From NCBI RefSeq assembly GCF_030362855.1, contig NZ_JAUCBP010000002.1, positions 248,001 to 312,000 of the forward strand: DNA of 64,000 nucleotides. The letters are read 5' to 3'. The notes under the pieces are model-generated. The model did not search any database. It worked only from the letters and a program-made list of their open reading frames with translations, and was not told the DNA's origin. Origin of the DNA: Neoalteromonas arenosi. Its GTDB lineage: Bacteria > Pseudomonadota > Gammaproteobacteria > Enterobacterales > Alteromonadaceae. Shown piece by piece: positions 6,945 through 15,797 of the stretch. Within the stretch, counting starts at the first letter, position 1. Every line of letters begins with the position of its first letter. A program made the position numbers and the translations under genes.

Positions 6945-9197
6945 TTATGCAGCTGACGCTGTAGACGTTTCTGACGTTACTGACTCATCAATTAGATTGA
7001 GGTCGAAATCAAATTCATCAACGCGAACTGCAAGCTTGCGTTTCGCATCATAGCTTAGCAAGTCTGCGTGCTCAGCCGCAGTAAGCTCGCCTTTTTCAAG
7101 TAGCTTGTTACACGCATTTTCGAATGATACGAACGGTACAACAGGCTCTTTACGCAAGGCTTTTTGAACCTTACCAAGTAGTGGCATTACCGCGTGTTTC
7201 GCTTTAAACGCCTGCTCGTTGATGTCATTACCATCACCTGGCTCAACAGTAACAAGATGCGTCAATTGATCTTTTATGCTGTTGTCCTGAAGCGCTGCTG
7301 TAGCTAACTCACGAACCAAATCATCAGAGATTTGCGAAACTGATGCGGTGTATGTGTTTGTCAATACACGCATTAGGTAACGCGTAGCTGTGTTCGGGAA
7401 GTTCGCTATGAAATCTACCAAGGCTTTTTCAGCCTGCTGTAGTGACCATTGAATAGCATACTCGAAGTATGGCTGTGCCAACTTACGGTCAGTTACGCGC
7501 TGCTCGTAGAAACGAATAGTCGCCATCGCACCGTATAGGTAACTCATCATGTCACCTAGACGCGCAGACAACAATTCAGCTTTCTTCAAGTCACCGCCTA
7601 GTACCAATAGCGATAAATCAGCTAGCGGCGCAAGTTTGGCTGATAATGCATTTAAACGCTTCTCATATGGGCGCACTTCTGGCAATGCTGATTCAGTGCC
7701 GCGTAAGAATGGCAAGTAAGCATTAACTTTACTGCGGAATGCATTTTTAACGCTGAACTTAACCGTTTTACCCAACACTTTGTTGAATTCCGCATCCGCA
7801 GACTTATCGTCGCTGTGAATAAGGTCAACCATTTCTTTCAAGTATGGGTGACAACGCATTGCACCTTGACCGAAGATCATCAAACTACGAGTAAGAATGT
7901 TTGCACCTTCTACGGTGATAGCGATTGGCAACGCAGAGTAACCGTTAGCAAGAGTATTCTGTGGGCCGCGCTGAATCGCTTTACCCGCTTGAACATCCAT
8001 CGCTGAGTTGAGTACATCACGACCTAGCTCGGTCATGTGGTACTTCGCCATAGCGGTGATTACTGACGGCTTAAGGCCTAGGCCTAGTGCTTCAGTTGTC
8101 AAAACACGCATTGCTTCAAGCAAGAATGTTTTACCGGCAATGTCAGCCAACTTGTCTTGAATACCTTCAAAGCGACCGATTGGAACACCAAACTGCTCAC
8201 GTACAAACGAGTACTCAGCCGTTGATTTAAACGCTGATTGCGCTGAAGCAACGCCCATCGCAGGTAATGAGATACCGCGACCGGCACCTAAGCAGCTGAC
8301 TAGCATTTGCCAGCCACGACCGATGTTCTTTTGGCCACCAATGATAAAGTCCATTGGGATAAATACGTTGGTACCGCGAGTTGTACCGTTATAGAAACGC
8401 ACGCCCATAGGGTCGTGGCGATTACCAAGCTCTACACCCGGGTGATCTTTCGGCAACAATGCACAAGTGATACCTAACTCAACTTCACCACCTAACAAAC
8501 CCTCTGGGTCAAACACTTTAAACGCCAAACCAAGCACGGTAGCGATGGGTGCTAGGGTGATATAACGTTTATCCCAGGTAACAGATAAACCAATAACTTC
8601 CTCGCCGTTGTACTCACCTTTAGTCACGATTGCTGCGTCAGGAATTGAACCCGCATCAGAACCTGCTTCAGGACTAGTTAGTGCGAAACAAGGAATATCT
8701 TGACCCACAGCTAGACGTGGCAACCAATAGTTTTGCTGCTCTTCTGTACCGTAGTGCATTAATAGCTCACCGGGGCCTAATGAATTAGGTACCATAACGG
8801 TTACAGCTACTGCGCCGCTTTTTGCAGCAATAGTGGCAACAATTGTTGAGTTTGCATACGGGCTGAACTCAAGGCCACCAAATTTCTTTGGTATGATCAT
8901 CGAGAAGAATTTGTTCTCGCCCAAGAAGGTAAGTACTTCCTGTGGGATATGGTTGCCGTTTTGCAACTCAAAATCATCGACCATTTTTAATAGCGTTTTA
9001 ACCGGGCCGTCAAGGAATGCTTGCTCGTCGGCGCTCAACGCTGCTTTCGGAATATTGCGCAATACCTGCATATCAGGCTTGCCACGATAGATTGACGATT
9101 CGATCCATACGTCGCCCGCATCAAGAGCCTCTTGCTCTGTGATTGAAATTGGGGGCAATACTTTTTTCAGACTTGTTCTAATACTCATGATACTCAT
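6945..9197 (-). CDS. fadE: acyl-CoA dehydrogenase, FadE type
   Basis: A 750-residue acyl-CoA dehydrogenase that would catalyse the first, FAD-dependent step of fatty-acid beta-oxidation. Recognisable segments are FFSMIIPKKFGGLEFSPYA (about 112-130), CFALTSPEAGSDAGS (about 190-204), the VREQFGVPIGRFEGIQDKLA region (about 330-350) and the extended C-terminal DUF1974-type domain (about 500-735). It lacks the hydrophobic N-terminal segment of E. coli FadE (814 residues), so it may be soluble or peripherally bound. Two in-frame ATGs lie at 9197 and 9188; neither has a strong ribosome-binding site. A monocistronic unit with a clear terminator and a FadR-like half-site just upstream. The gene symbol is by family resemblance. 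Confidence 0.9.
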   Translation of the reverse strand: MSIMSIRTSLKKVLPPISITEQEALDAGDVWIESSIYRGKPDMQVLRNIPKAALSADEQAFLDGPVKTLLKMVDDFELQNGNHIPQEVLTFLGENKFFSMIIPKKFGGLEFSPYANSTIVATIAAKSGAVAVTVMVPNSLGPGELLMHYGTEEQQNYWLPRLAVGQDIPCFALTSPEAGSDAGSIPDAAIVTKGEYNGEEVIGLSVTWDKRYITLAPIATVLGLAFKVFDPEGLLGGEVELGITCALLPKDHPGVELGNRHDPMGVRFYNGTTRGTNVFIPMDFIIGGQKNIGRGWQMLVSCLGAGRGISLPAMGVASAQSAFKSTAEYSFVREQFGVPIGRFEGIQDKLADIAGKTFLLEAMRVLTTEALGLGLKPSVITAMAKYHMTELGRDVLNSAMDVQAGKAIQRGPQNTLANGYSALPIAITVEGANILTRSLMIFGQGAMRCHPYLKEMVDLIHSDDKSADAEFNKVLGKTVKFSVKNAFRSKVNAYLPFLRGTESALPEVRPYEKRLNALSAKLAPLADLSLLVLGGDLKKAELLSARLGDMMSYLYGAMATIRFYEQRVTDRKLAQPYFEYAIQWSLQQAEKALVDFIANFPNTATRYLMRVLTNTYTASVSQISDDLVRELATAALQDNSIKDQLTHLVTVEPGDGNDINEQAFKAKHAVMPLLGKVQKALRKEPVVPFVSFENACNKLLEKGELTAAEHADLLSYDAKRKLAVRVDEFDFDLNLIDESVTSETSTASAA

Positions 9198-9200
9198 CCG

Positions 9201-9216
9201 CTCATCTGACCAGTTG
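9201..9216 (-). promoter_or_regulatory. possible FadR-like operator half-site before the FadE-type gene
   Basis: Read on the minus strand, bases 9216-9201 are CAACTGGTCAGATGAG, starting 4 bp upstream of the first ATG. AACTGGTC equals one half of the operator bound by the fatty-acid regulator FadR in E. coli; the second half (AGATGAG against NGACC..) is degenerate. Position and target gene fit repression by FadR, but a one-sided match of eight bases is weak. Confidence 0.3.
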
Positions 9217-9551
9217 TGAATGTATACTACTCTAAATCACTAGAAGATCAAATTTTGCTAACAAAATGTTCATAGAGTGTTACGTTTTTTTCGGTGAACA
9301 TTTAACTAACTTGCTGTTTTTATTGAATTCACCGGGTATAAAAAGCTATACGTTTAGATGAAAGTGAATACGTTTGTTTGCACAAAAAAACAGCGGATAA
9401 CGGGATCTTTAGCGTTTACGTCTTAAGGCCGACACTTCAACGGCGATATATATACCTTAATTTTCGATTATTGCTCAGCAACTGCCGAGTTTAGCCGTTA
9501 TTATTAAAGACTAACGTTGTTTACTTGATGAACAGAAACAAGGAGCTGATC
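9217..9551. other. intergenic region between divergent fadE-type and envelope operons
   Basis: About 335 bp with no convincing gene. It must carry the promoters of the minus-strand dehydrogenase gene and of the plus-strand LolA-like/outer-membrane operon. AT-rich TATAAA at about 9340 and TATATATACC near 9450 are possible -10-like boxes for the plus strand, but neither has a well-spaced -35 partner. I see no repeat or RNA gene here. Confidence 0.35.
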
Positions 9552-10358
9552 ATGTCAGCGTCAAATCGATTTTACCGCAGCTTACAACACGTCTTGCTGA
9601 TCGTAGTGTTAGCGATTGGCACCTCTACAGGAGTTATCGCTGATGAGCAACGTGGCTTGGAAATATCCAAACTGCGTAAAGCCGCCGATACAGGCTGGGG
9701 TGACACCGAGGCAGAAATGCGAATGATCCTGCGCAATGCGCAAGGGCAGGAGTCTGTGCGAGAAATTCGCGTGCGTTCACTTGAGGTCATCGATGATGGT
9801 GATAAGGCCTTAACGATATTTGATCGCCCTCGGGATGTCAGTGGTACAGCATTTTTGAGTTTTTCCAAAGCACTTGAACCTGATCTGCAATGGATATACC
9901 TGCCGGCCTTACGTCGCGTGAAACGCATCAATTCGAAGAATAAATCAGGTCCATTTATGGGCAGTGAATTCGCTTTCGAAGATATGACCTCTTTTGAATT
10001 GGAAAAGTATAGTTTCAATTATACTGGTGAAGATACGATTGACGGTCGCTCTGCTTTTAAGGTTGAACAAGTTCCTCTAGACAGAAATTCAGGCTACACG
10101 CGACAGATCGTGTGGATTGACCAAGAACACTACTACGTACTCAAGATCGAGTTTTACGACCGTAAGAACGCGCTATTGAAGACACTGACGTTGGACGACT
10201 ACCGACTATATAAAGACAAATTCTGGCGAGCACATGTGTCAGAAATGGTCAATGAACAGACCGGCAAATCTACCGAACTGATTATTGACAAGCTTGAGTT
10301 TGATGTGGGCTTAGAAGAGGCGGATTTTGACAGTAATAAGTTGCGGAACGTGCGCTAG
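9552..10358 (+). CDS. outer-membrane lipoprotein-sorting (LolA-like) family protein
   Basis: A periplasmic protein of about 268 residues. I place the start at ATG 9552 because AAGGAG (9540-9545) lies six bases upstream; a longer frame begins at TTG 9525. A signal peptide (LLIVVLAIGTSTGVIA) ends before DEQRG. The mature part matches the LolA-like family PF17131: RVRSLEVIDDGDKAL, RPRDVSGTAFL, WIYLPALRRVKRI, GSEFAFEDM and a YVLKIEFYDR strand, which build an open beta-barrel able to hold a lipid. Such proteins are usually encoded next to RND/MMPL exporters; here the partners are two outer-membrane barrels, the first starting directly after the stop (TAGATG). Role in moving a lipid or lipophilic molecule is inferred. 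Confidence 0.8.
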   Translation: MSASNRFYRSLQHVLLIVVLAIGTSTGVIADEQRGLEISKLRKAADTGWGDTEAEMRMILRNAQGQESVREIRVRSLEVIDDGDKALTIFDRPRDVSGTAFLSFSKALEPDLQWIYLPALRRVKRINSKNKSGPFMGSEFAFEDMTSFELEKYSFNYTGEDTIDGRSAFKVEQVPLDRNSGYTRQIVWIDQEHYYVLKIEFYDRKNALLKTLTLDDYRLYKDKFWRAHVSEMVNEQTGKSTELIIDKLEFDVGLEEADFDSNKLRNVR

Positions 10359-11606
10359 ATGAAGGCTTTTAGTCTGTACACAACACTTTGCTGGTTACTG
10401 ACGTTGCCGCTGTCTGTAGTATGTTTTGCCCAAGACTACGAGCTGAGCGGCGAGGCCGGCATTGAGCAGCGTTACTTTTTTGAAGATCCGTTACTGCCCG
10501 AACAAGAGCGTGCCCAAGGTTCAGTCTACTTACAACCAGAATTCTTTTTCAATTGGAACGACGGTGATGACCGGTTGGTAATTAAACCCTTCACGCGCTT
10601 GGACCAGCACGACAGTGAGCGTAGTCATTTTGATCTGCGCGAATTGCATTGGTTACATCAAGATCGAGATTGGGAGTTTTTGGCGGGCATTAGCAAAGTT
10701 TTTTGGGGGCAAACAGAGTCCCTACATCTCGTCGATATCATCAATCAGACTGACTATGTCGAAGCGGTAGATGGTGAAGACAAATTAGGTCAGCCGATGC
10801 TGAGTTATTCATATTTCAGTAATTACGGACGCTTATCTGCATTTATTCTGCCCTATTTCCGCGAGCGGACGTTTGCCAGCACAGAAGGGCGAGTAACGCC
10901 CCCGTTTAGGATTGATACTGATAACCCCCTGTTTGCGTCGAGTAATGAAGAGACCAACATCGATTATGCATTGCGCTGGCAACACAGCATGGGGAATTGG
11001 GATTTAGGATTTTCATACTTTGATGGCACCAATCGCGAGCCTTATTTGGCACAGGGGTTTGACCCGGTAACTAATCGATTGGTGTTGCAGCCCTATTATT
11101 CGCAGATCCAGCAAGTCGGTGTCGATGCCTTGGCCGTAGTAGATGCATGGCTTTTCAAATTTGAAGGTATTTATCGCAAAGACGATGAGGAGAACGTACC
11201 GGTAACGCTGCAAGATGTGATTGTTGATAACTTCTTTGCTGCGGTGGTCGGTTTGGAATATACCAGTGTCGGCGTATTTGATTCACAATACGATATCGGT
11301 TGGTTAGTTGAATATCAGTTTGACGAGCGAGAGCAAACGGCATTCGTGTTCGGGCAGAATGATCTGATGGTTGGCCTGCGCTTTATTGTTAACGATATTG
11401 ACGGTACTGAAGTATTGGTTGGTGTTGTGCAGGACTTAGATGATTCAGGCAGTTACACAGGCTTTCTCGAGGCGTCTAGTCGTATTACAGACCAGTGGCG
11501 GTGGAAACTGGATGGTTATTTTTTTGCCAGTGAACAATTAACCGACCCGCTATACTTCTTGCGACGTGAGGATTTTGTTCAGTTTTCGCTGGAATATTAT
11601 TTTTAA
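10359..11606 (+). CDS. putative outer-membrane beta-barrel protein
   Basis: A 415-residue protein with a signal peptide (residues 1 to about 24, ending VVCFAQ) and then alternating amphipathic strands rich in Tyr, Phe, Trp and Asp, ending in LEYYF. The terminal aromatic residue is the usual signal for outer-membrane insertion by BAM. It starts one base after the stop of the LolA-like gene and is followed 12 bp later by another small barrel gene, so the three form an operon. I do not recognise a named family with certainty. Context suggests an outer-membrane partner for a lipid-handling periplasmic protein. Confidence 0.65.
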   Translation: MKAFSLYTTLCWLLTLPLSVVCFAQDYELSGEAGIEQRYFFEDPLLPEQERAQGSVYLQPEFFFNWNDGDDRLVIKPFTRLDQHDSERSHFDLRELHWLHQDRDWEFLAGISKVFWGQTESLHLVDIINQTDYVEAVDGEDKLGQPMLSYSYFSNYGRLSAFILPYFRERTFASTEGRVTPPFRIDTDNPLFASSNEETNIDYALRWQHSMGNWDLGFSYFDGTNREPYLAQGFDPVTNRLVLQPYYSQIQQVGVDALAVVDAWLFKFEGIYRKDDEENVPVTLQDVIVDNFFAAVVGLEYTSVGVFDSQYDIGWLVEYQFDEREQTAFVFGQNDLMVGLRFIVNDIDGTEVLVGVVQDLDDSGSYTGFLEASSRITDQWRWKLDGYFFASEQLTDPLYFLRREDFVQFSLEYYF

Positions 11607-11618
11607 AGGAGCCCTTAT

Positions 11619-12185
11619 ATGTTGAAGGCAAAAATACAATGGTTGGCACTGGGTCTGTTGGTCTGTTGGAGTGTTTCCAATGCGCAGGCGACTGAAAATA
11701 TGTACGCTGTCATCAGTGCGGGGTATGCGGACTCAGAGTTTGCTCAGTATTCTGGCGGCAGCGTCGCATACAAGCTGGCCATCGGATATGAGATTCATCG
11801 ACAGTGGTATATTGAGGGCGGATACCAGCGCCTAGCCAGTGACGAAGCCGATGCAGGTGACTTACTCATAGGGCTCGAAGGTGATGCGCTATTTATCTCT
11901 GCGTTAGGTAAAGCCAGTGCACGAGAGGGGGAACTGTTTTATCGACTGGGTGCTATGCGCGCTGATCTCAGCGGTTATCGCTTAGAGAGTTCTACCTGTG
12001 ACAATGCGCCTTGCACGGTTGAGACAGCATACGATGATGGCATATTTGCAGGTGTCATAGGGATCGGCTTTGACTGGTACGTTGGTCTCAATACCATGGT
12101 GCGATTTGAAGTTGAGCACATCAGTGGTGAAGACAGCTTCCAATCCAATGCCGCATACCTAGGCTTTCGGTATAACTTCAACTAA
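11619..12185 (+). CDS. small outer-membrane beta-barrel protein (OmpA-like/OmpW-like fold)
   Basis: A 188-residue protein with an N-terminal signal peptide cleaved near AQA-TENMY (residues 22-25) and about eight short amphipathic strands such as YAVISAGYADSEFAQY, IGYEIHRQWYIEGGYQR and VRFEVEHISGEDSF; the C-terminus GFRYNFN is typical of eight-stranded outer-membrane barrels. AAAGGAG lies about eight bases before the ATG. A Cys pair (CDNAPC, about 127-132) in a predicted surface loop may form a disulfide. Third gene of the envelope operon; function unknown. Confidence 0.7.
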   Translation: MLKAKIQWLALGLLVCWSVSNAQATENMYAVISAGYADSEFAQYSGGSVAYKLAIGYEIHRQWYIEGGYQRLASDEADAGDLLIGLEGDALFISALGKASAREGELFYRLGAMRADLSGYRLESSTCDNAPCTVETAYDDGIFAGVIGIGFDWYVGLNTMVRFEVEHISGEDSFQSNAAYLGFRYNFN

Positions 12186-12270
12186 AGCGAACGAGGGGCA
12201 CGCTCTTGATCTTCTCTGTTCTCCACACATATAAGTATTAAGGGTGCAATAATTTTGGCGCGGGAGAACT

Positions 12271-12528
12271 ATGAAGAATGAAGTAGATAGTCACTTTATC
12301 CTAAAAGTGTTCGAAAAAATTCGTCAACACGGTGAACAACGCGAAGACGGTTATCATTTGGGTGGGGTCAAGGCCTTCACAGATTTCGATGGTTACACAG
12401 TCTACATGGAAGATGCACTGGTAAAACTGCGTTTTGGCTTCCACAACCAATATCATTTTGACTACGAGCAAACCGAACACGCAGAGGCTTTTGAGCGTAA
12501 GCTTAAAGCAATTGACGCTGACTACTGA
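12271..12528 (+). CDS. small DUF3081-like protein
   Basis: An 85-residue soluble protein without signal peptide. The segments HGEQREDGYHLGGVKAFTD, YTVYMEDALVKLRFGFHNQYHFDY resemble DUF3081, a short family of unknown function found in marine Gammaproteobacteria. GGGAGA lies 8 bases before the ATG. Transcribed alone after the barrel operon, with a terminator that lies inside the 3' end of the convergent kinase gene. Family assignment is from memory of the pattern and only moderately sure; function unknown. Confidence 0.65.
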   Translation: MKNEVDSHFILKVFEKIRQHGEQREDGYHLGGVKAFTDFDGYTVYMEDALVKLRFGFHNQYHFDYEQTEHAEAFERKLKAIDADY

Positions 12529-12539
12529 TGAGCTAACAG

Positions 12540-15500
12540 TTATTCAGCCCACTGTGAGAGGGCTTTTTTTAATGTTTCTATCGATACAGGTTTGGCAACG
12601 TGATCATTCATTCCTGCTGCGCGACATAGCTCATCGTCGCCGTCTAAAGCATTTGCGGTAACTGCAACTATGGCGATGCTTTTCGCGCGAGGTATAGGCA
12701 GAGCACGAATCGCTCGAGTCGCGTCAAAACCATCCATTACAGGCATTTGACAATCCATAAAAATGATATCGATATCGTCATGGTTGAGGCCGAAGATTTC
12801 TACCGCTTCGCGACCATTTTCTGCAGTTAACACCTCGCAACCAATGTTTTGCAGCATATCTTGCGCCACTAACTGGTTTATTTGATTATCTTCGACTAAC
12901 AATACTTTTTTATTTGTTATAGCGTCAGCCGATTCGTTCTCGCTGTTCAGGTTAGTCGATTGGGTTTCAATTATCTGCGGCTCTGCATCGCCTTGGATTA
13001 CAGCGATGAGGTCTTGTAAACCTGTTGTGTCAGTGTAGATACCTTGAACACCTAATTCAGTAGCGAAGTCACTTGCACTAGTTTGCTGCGCGGAGGTAAT
13101 TAATAAGACAGGCATGCGCGCTGTAATACCTTTTTGGTGAAGTACTTTACAGAATTCGAAGCCATCCATTCCTGGCAAGTCAGCATACACAATCAAATGG
13201 GTGTATTGACTATTAGTATTTTTCAATTGCTGCAGTGCTTGCGGTGCCGAATGAACAACATGACATTCAAAATTGTGCGCGGGTGCGACCTCCTGCCATT
13301 GCTCGCTGACCTGCTGATTGTCAACTACCAATAGCACGTTCACGGGATTTTCAATTGACTCCGTTTGATTTTCGGTAGTTTGAATCGGGATGTAAAAACT
13401 AAAAGACGAGCCAACACCAGGCTCACTATGCACCTGGATTTCACCGCCTAACAAATGCGTCAACTCACGGCAAATAGATAACCCTAAACCCGTTCCTGCC
13501 TTACCACGTGTTGAACTTGAATCGGCTTGGGTAAACTTATCAAACAATGTCTCCACACTTTCATGCGGAATGCCAACCCCGGAATCCGCGACAATAAACT
13601 CAAGTTGCTGATGCGCCCCATTGGTCAATTGCTTCACCGTAATCCTAATATGCCCTTGGTCAGTAAACTTAAACGCATTCGACAATAGATTAGCGAGTAT
13701 TTGGCGCAGCTTATTTGGGTCGGTATAAATATTTGTCGGAATGTGAGCATCCATTTGCAACTCAACTAACACATCCTTTTTCTGCTCTTTTATTTGGGCG
13801 TTCACGGTGCCGATCAAATCGTTAATCAACTCAGGTAATGAGAAATAACTCGGTGTTAGCTCAACGTGACCGGCCTCTATTTTCGAGACATCTAAGATAT
13901 CGTTGATGATCGTCATCAGGTTTTGACTACTCTTATGTATTAAGTCGACGTAGTCTCGTTGCTTATCGTTGAGTTGTGTGCCTTTGAGTAATTCATTTAT
14001 GCCAATAACACCGTTAAGAGGCGTTCTTATTTCATGACTCATATTAGCCAAAAACTGACTTTTGGCTGCGCTTGCAGCTAATGCGTCTTGTTCAGCTTGC
14101 TTCAACTCCGAAATATCCTGAAAGGCACCGCGCAGCTTAACTGGATGTCCATCTCGATACACCGCGTATCCAACAGCTCGAACCCAAATTCTTCGGCCTT
14201 TAGCAGTAATAAAGGGCAATTGCTCATCCCACGTGGTGCCATTTTTGATACCTTTTTCTACCGCCGCGGTAATAATTGGCTGTGCTTCTGGGGCATAGAA
14301 TTCAATCGCTTTTGCAACCTCCACTTTAGAGCCAACGGGTAGTTCGTGGATATGGTACACTTGATCAGACCACCATAATTGGTTGCTTAATAAATCCAGC
14401 TCCCAGCCACCTAACTTGGCGATTTCGCCGGTGGATTCAATCAGTGTTAGATGACGCTCGTTTTCGCGCTCTGCTGTACGCTGAGCAGTAATATCTCGCC
14501 CCATCCACAACAAGCCGTAATCATTCGTAGAGCGTGTTTGCAGAGCCGTTATGGTTAATTCAACATCGACCGATCGCTCGGCAAAGGTCTGTAAGGTGAT
14601 TTCCGTTGTAAAAGCACCCGCGAGCAACTGTTTGGCGAGCGCTATTTGAATACGCGACTCGTTGTTGTAATCCGTTACGTCCAGTTGCTGGAGTAATTGA
14701 AGTCGCGAATCTCGTTTTAAGAGTTGTAGCGGAGATACCTGGCCGATGACGTCTACCGAACGGCATTGCAACATCTTGGCGGCATAAGTATTTATCGATG
14801 TGATGAGTCCTTCGTTGTCCGTTGAGATCAGAAAAAGGGGTGCACTATTGAGTAGGGCAGTTTGAAAGTTGTTACTGTCAATTAACTGTGTTTCAAGTTG
14901 CTTTTGTTCCGTGATATCAGTGATCAGTAAGATAAAGCTTTCAATCTCTTTGCCAACACTGAAGGGTTGCATATTAATAGAAGCCCAAAAACTGTTACCG
15001 TTTTGGTGGTAGAGTTTAAGTTCACCTTGATAACTCTTGGCGCTTTCGAGTGCGGCTTCTAACTTGCGAAGCTCAAATAAGCTCGTTCCTCCGCCGGCAA
15101 AGTCGTGGATGTGTTTGCCTTGTAATTCCCGCTCCGAGTAACCAACCAAGTTTGACATTGCAAGATTTGACCAGGTGATGGCAAACGCGCTATCGGTTAT
15201 CACTAGGCCGTTGAAGGTTTGCTGGGTAAATCGCAATAATTGCTGGTTGGCCAGAGAAAGCTCTTGCTTTTCCTCATTCAGGCTAACTTCCCGCGATTGA
15301 TGCCGAGTGGTCTCAGTAACCGTTACTATCATGTGTTCGCCATCACTACAGGGCTCTAGGTTAACAGCGATATAGAATACGTGTTGGTCAGCGTGCAATG
15401 CTGGAAAATTATTTCCTTCGCCCATGTTCCGCGGTTGTCTATAGGTAAAAATTCGACTGACATGCGCTGCATGCTTGGTCTTGTATTCCGCAGGGATTAA

Positions 15501-15656
15501 GCAGCTGATATTTGTATCAATGAGAGAGCCGGCCGGATAACCAAATAATGTGTGCGCTTTATCATTGGCGAAGCTAATGTCGCCACTCTTGTTGACCACG
15601 AGGATACCACTGGCAACCTTATTGATCAGTTCTTGTAACAGCGCTGTCTCCATCAA
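12540..15656 (-). CDS. hybrid sensor histidine kinase with four PAS domains and two receiver domains
   Basis: A 1038-residue cytoplasmic hybrid kinase with no obvious membrane segment. Order: PAS at about 8-115, 140-250, 262-390 and 405-518; HisKA with phospho-accepting His541 in FLANMSHEIRTPLNG; HATPase with N-box NLLSNAFKF (about 656), DSGVGI at 691 and GTGLGL at 721; receiver 1 at about 773-890; receiver 2 at about 917-1035 with Asp968 in FMDCQMPVMDG and Lys1022. Receiver 1 appears degenerate: the position of the phospho-acceptor Asp holds Tyr824 in IVYADLPGMDG, and the acidic pair is reduced to VVDN. No HPt domain or partner regulator is adjacent, so output is unknown. Multiple PAS domains suggest redox, ligand or light sensing. 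Confidence 0.92.
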   Translation of the reverse strand: MMETALLQELINKVASGILVVNKSGDISFANDKAHTLFGYPAGSLIDTNISCLIPAEYKTKHAAHVSRIFTYRQPRNMGEGNNFPALHADQHVFYIAVNLEPCSDGEHMIVTVTETTRHQSREVSLNEEKQELSLANQQLLRFTQQTFNGLVITDSAFAITWSNLAMSNLVGYSERELQGKHIHDFAGGGTSLFELRKLEAALESAKSYQGELKLYHQNGNSFWASINMQPFSVGKEIESFILLITDITEQKQLETQLIDSNNFQTALLNSAPLFLISTDNEGLITSINTYAAKMLQCRSVDVIGQVSPLQLLKRDSRLQLLQQLDVTDYNNESRIQIALAKQLLAGAFTTEITLQTFAERSVDVELTITALQTRSTNDYGLLWMGRDITAQRTAERENERHLTLIESTGEIAKLGGWELDLLSNQLWWSDQVYHIHELPVGSKVEVAKAIEFYAPEAQPIITAAVEKGIKNGTTWDEQLPFITAKGRRIWVRAVGYAVYRDGHPVKLRGAFQDISELKQAEQDALAASAAKSQFLANMSHEIRTPLNGVIGINELLKGTQLNDKQRDYVDLIHKSSQNLMTIINDILDVSKIEAGHVELTPSYFSLPELINDLIGTVNAQIKEQKKDVLVELQMDAHIPTNIYTDPNKLRQILANLLSNAFKFTDQGHIRITVKQLTNGAHQQLEFIVADSGVGIPHESVETLFDKFTQADSSSTRGKAGTGLGLSICRELTHLLGGEIQVHSEPGVGSSFSFYIPIQTTENQTESIENPVNVLLVVDNQQVSEQWQEVAPAHNFECHVVHSAPQALQQLKNTNSQYTHLIVYADLPGMDGFEFCKVLHQKGITARMPVLLITSAQQTSASDFATELGVQGIYTDTTGLQDLIAVIQGDAEPQIIETQSTNLNSENESADAITNKKVLLVEDNQINQLVAQDMLQNIGCEVLTAENGREAVEIFGLNHDDIDIIFMDCQMPVMDGFDATRAIRALPIPRAKSIAIVAVTANALDGDDELCRAAGMNDHVAKPVSIETLKKALSQWAE
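12546..12570 (+). terminator. intrinsic terminator of the DUF3081-like gene, inside the convergent kinase gene
   Basis: AGCCCaCT (12546-12553) pairs with AGaGGGCT (12557-12564) with one mismatch and a 3-base loop, followed by seven T (12564-12570). It starts 18 bp after the DUF3081-like stop, yet these bases also code the last residues of the histidine kinase on the other strand. Confidence 0.7.
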
Positions 15657-15797
15657 GCGATATCTTCACTAACAGGTAAAACTCTATTTAAGCAGCAAAA
15701 TTAGCTATTTGCGAGTTTTAAGCAGAGCTTGTCAGCAGTTTGATGGACCGCTTCTCCGTGCTATTCTAGGGCGATATAAAACAACAACTGTAATATT

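Noticed and set aside
9572-10018. 148-codon frame antisense to the LolA-like gene
   Set aside because: Shadow frame; the plus-strand gene has family motifs, a signal peptide and a strong ribosome-binding site.
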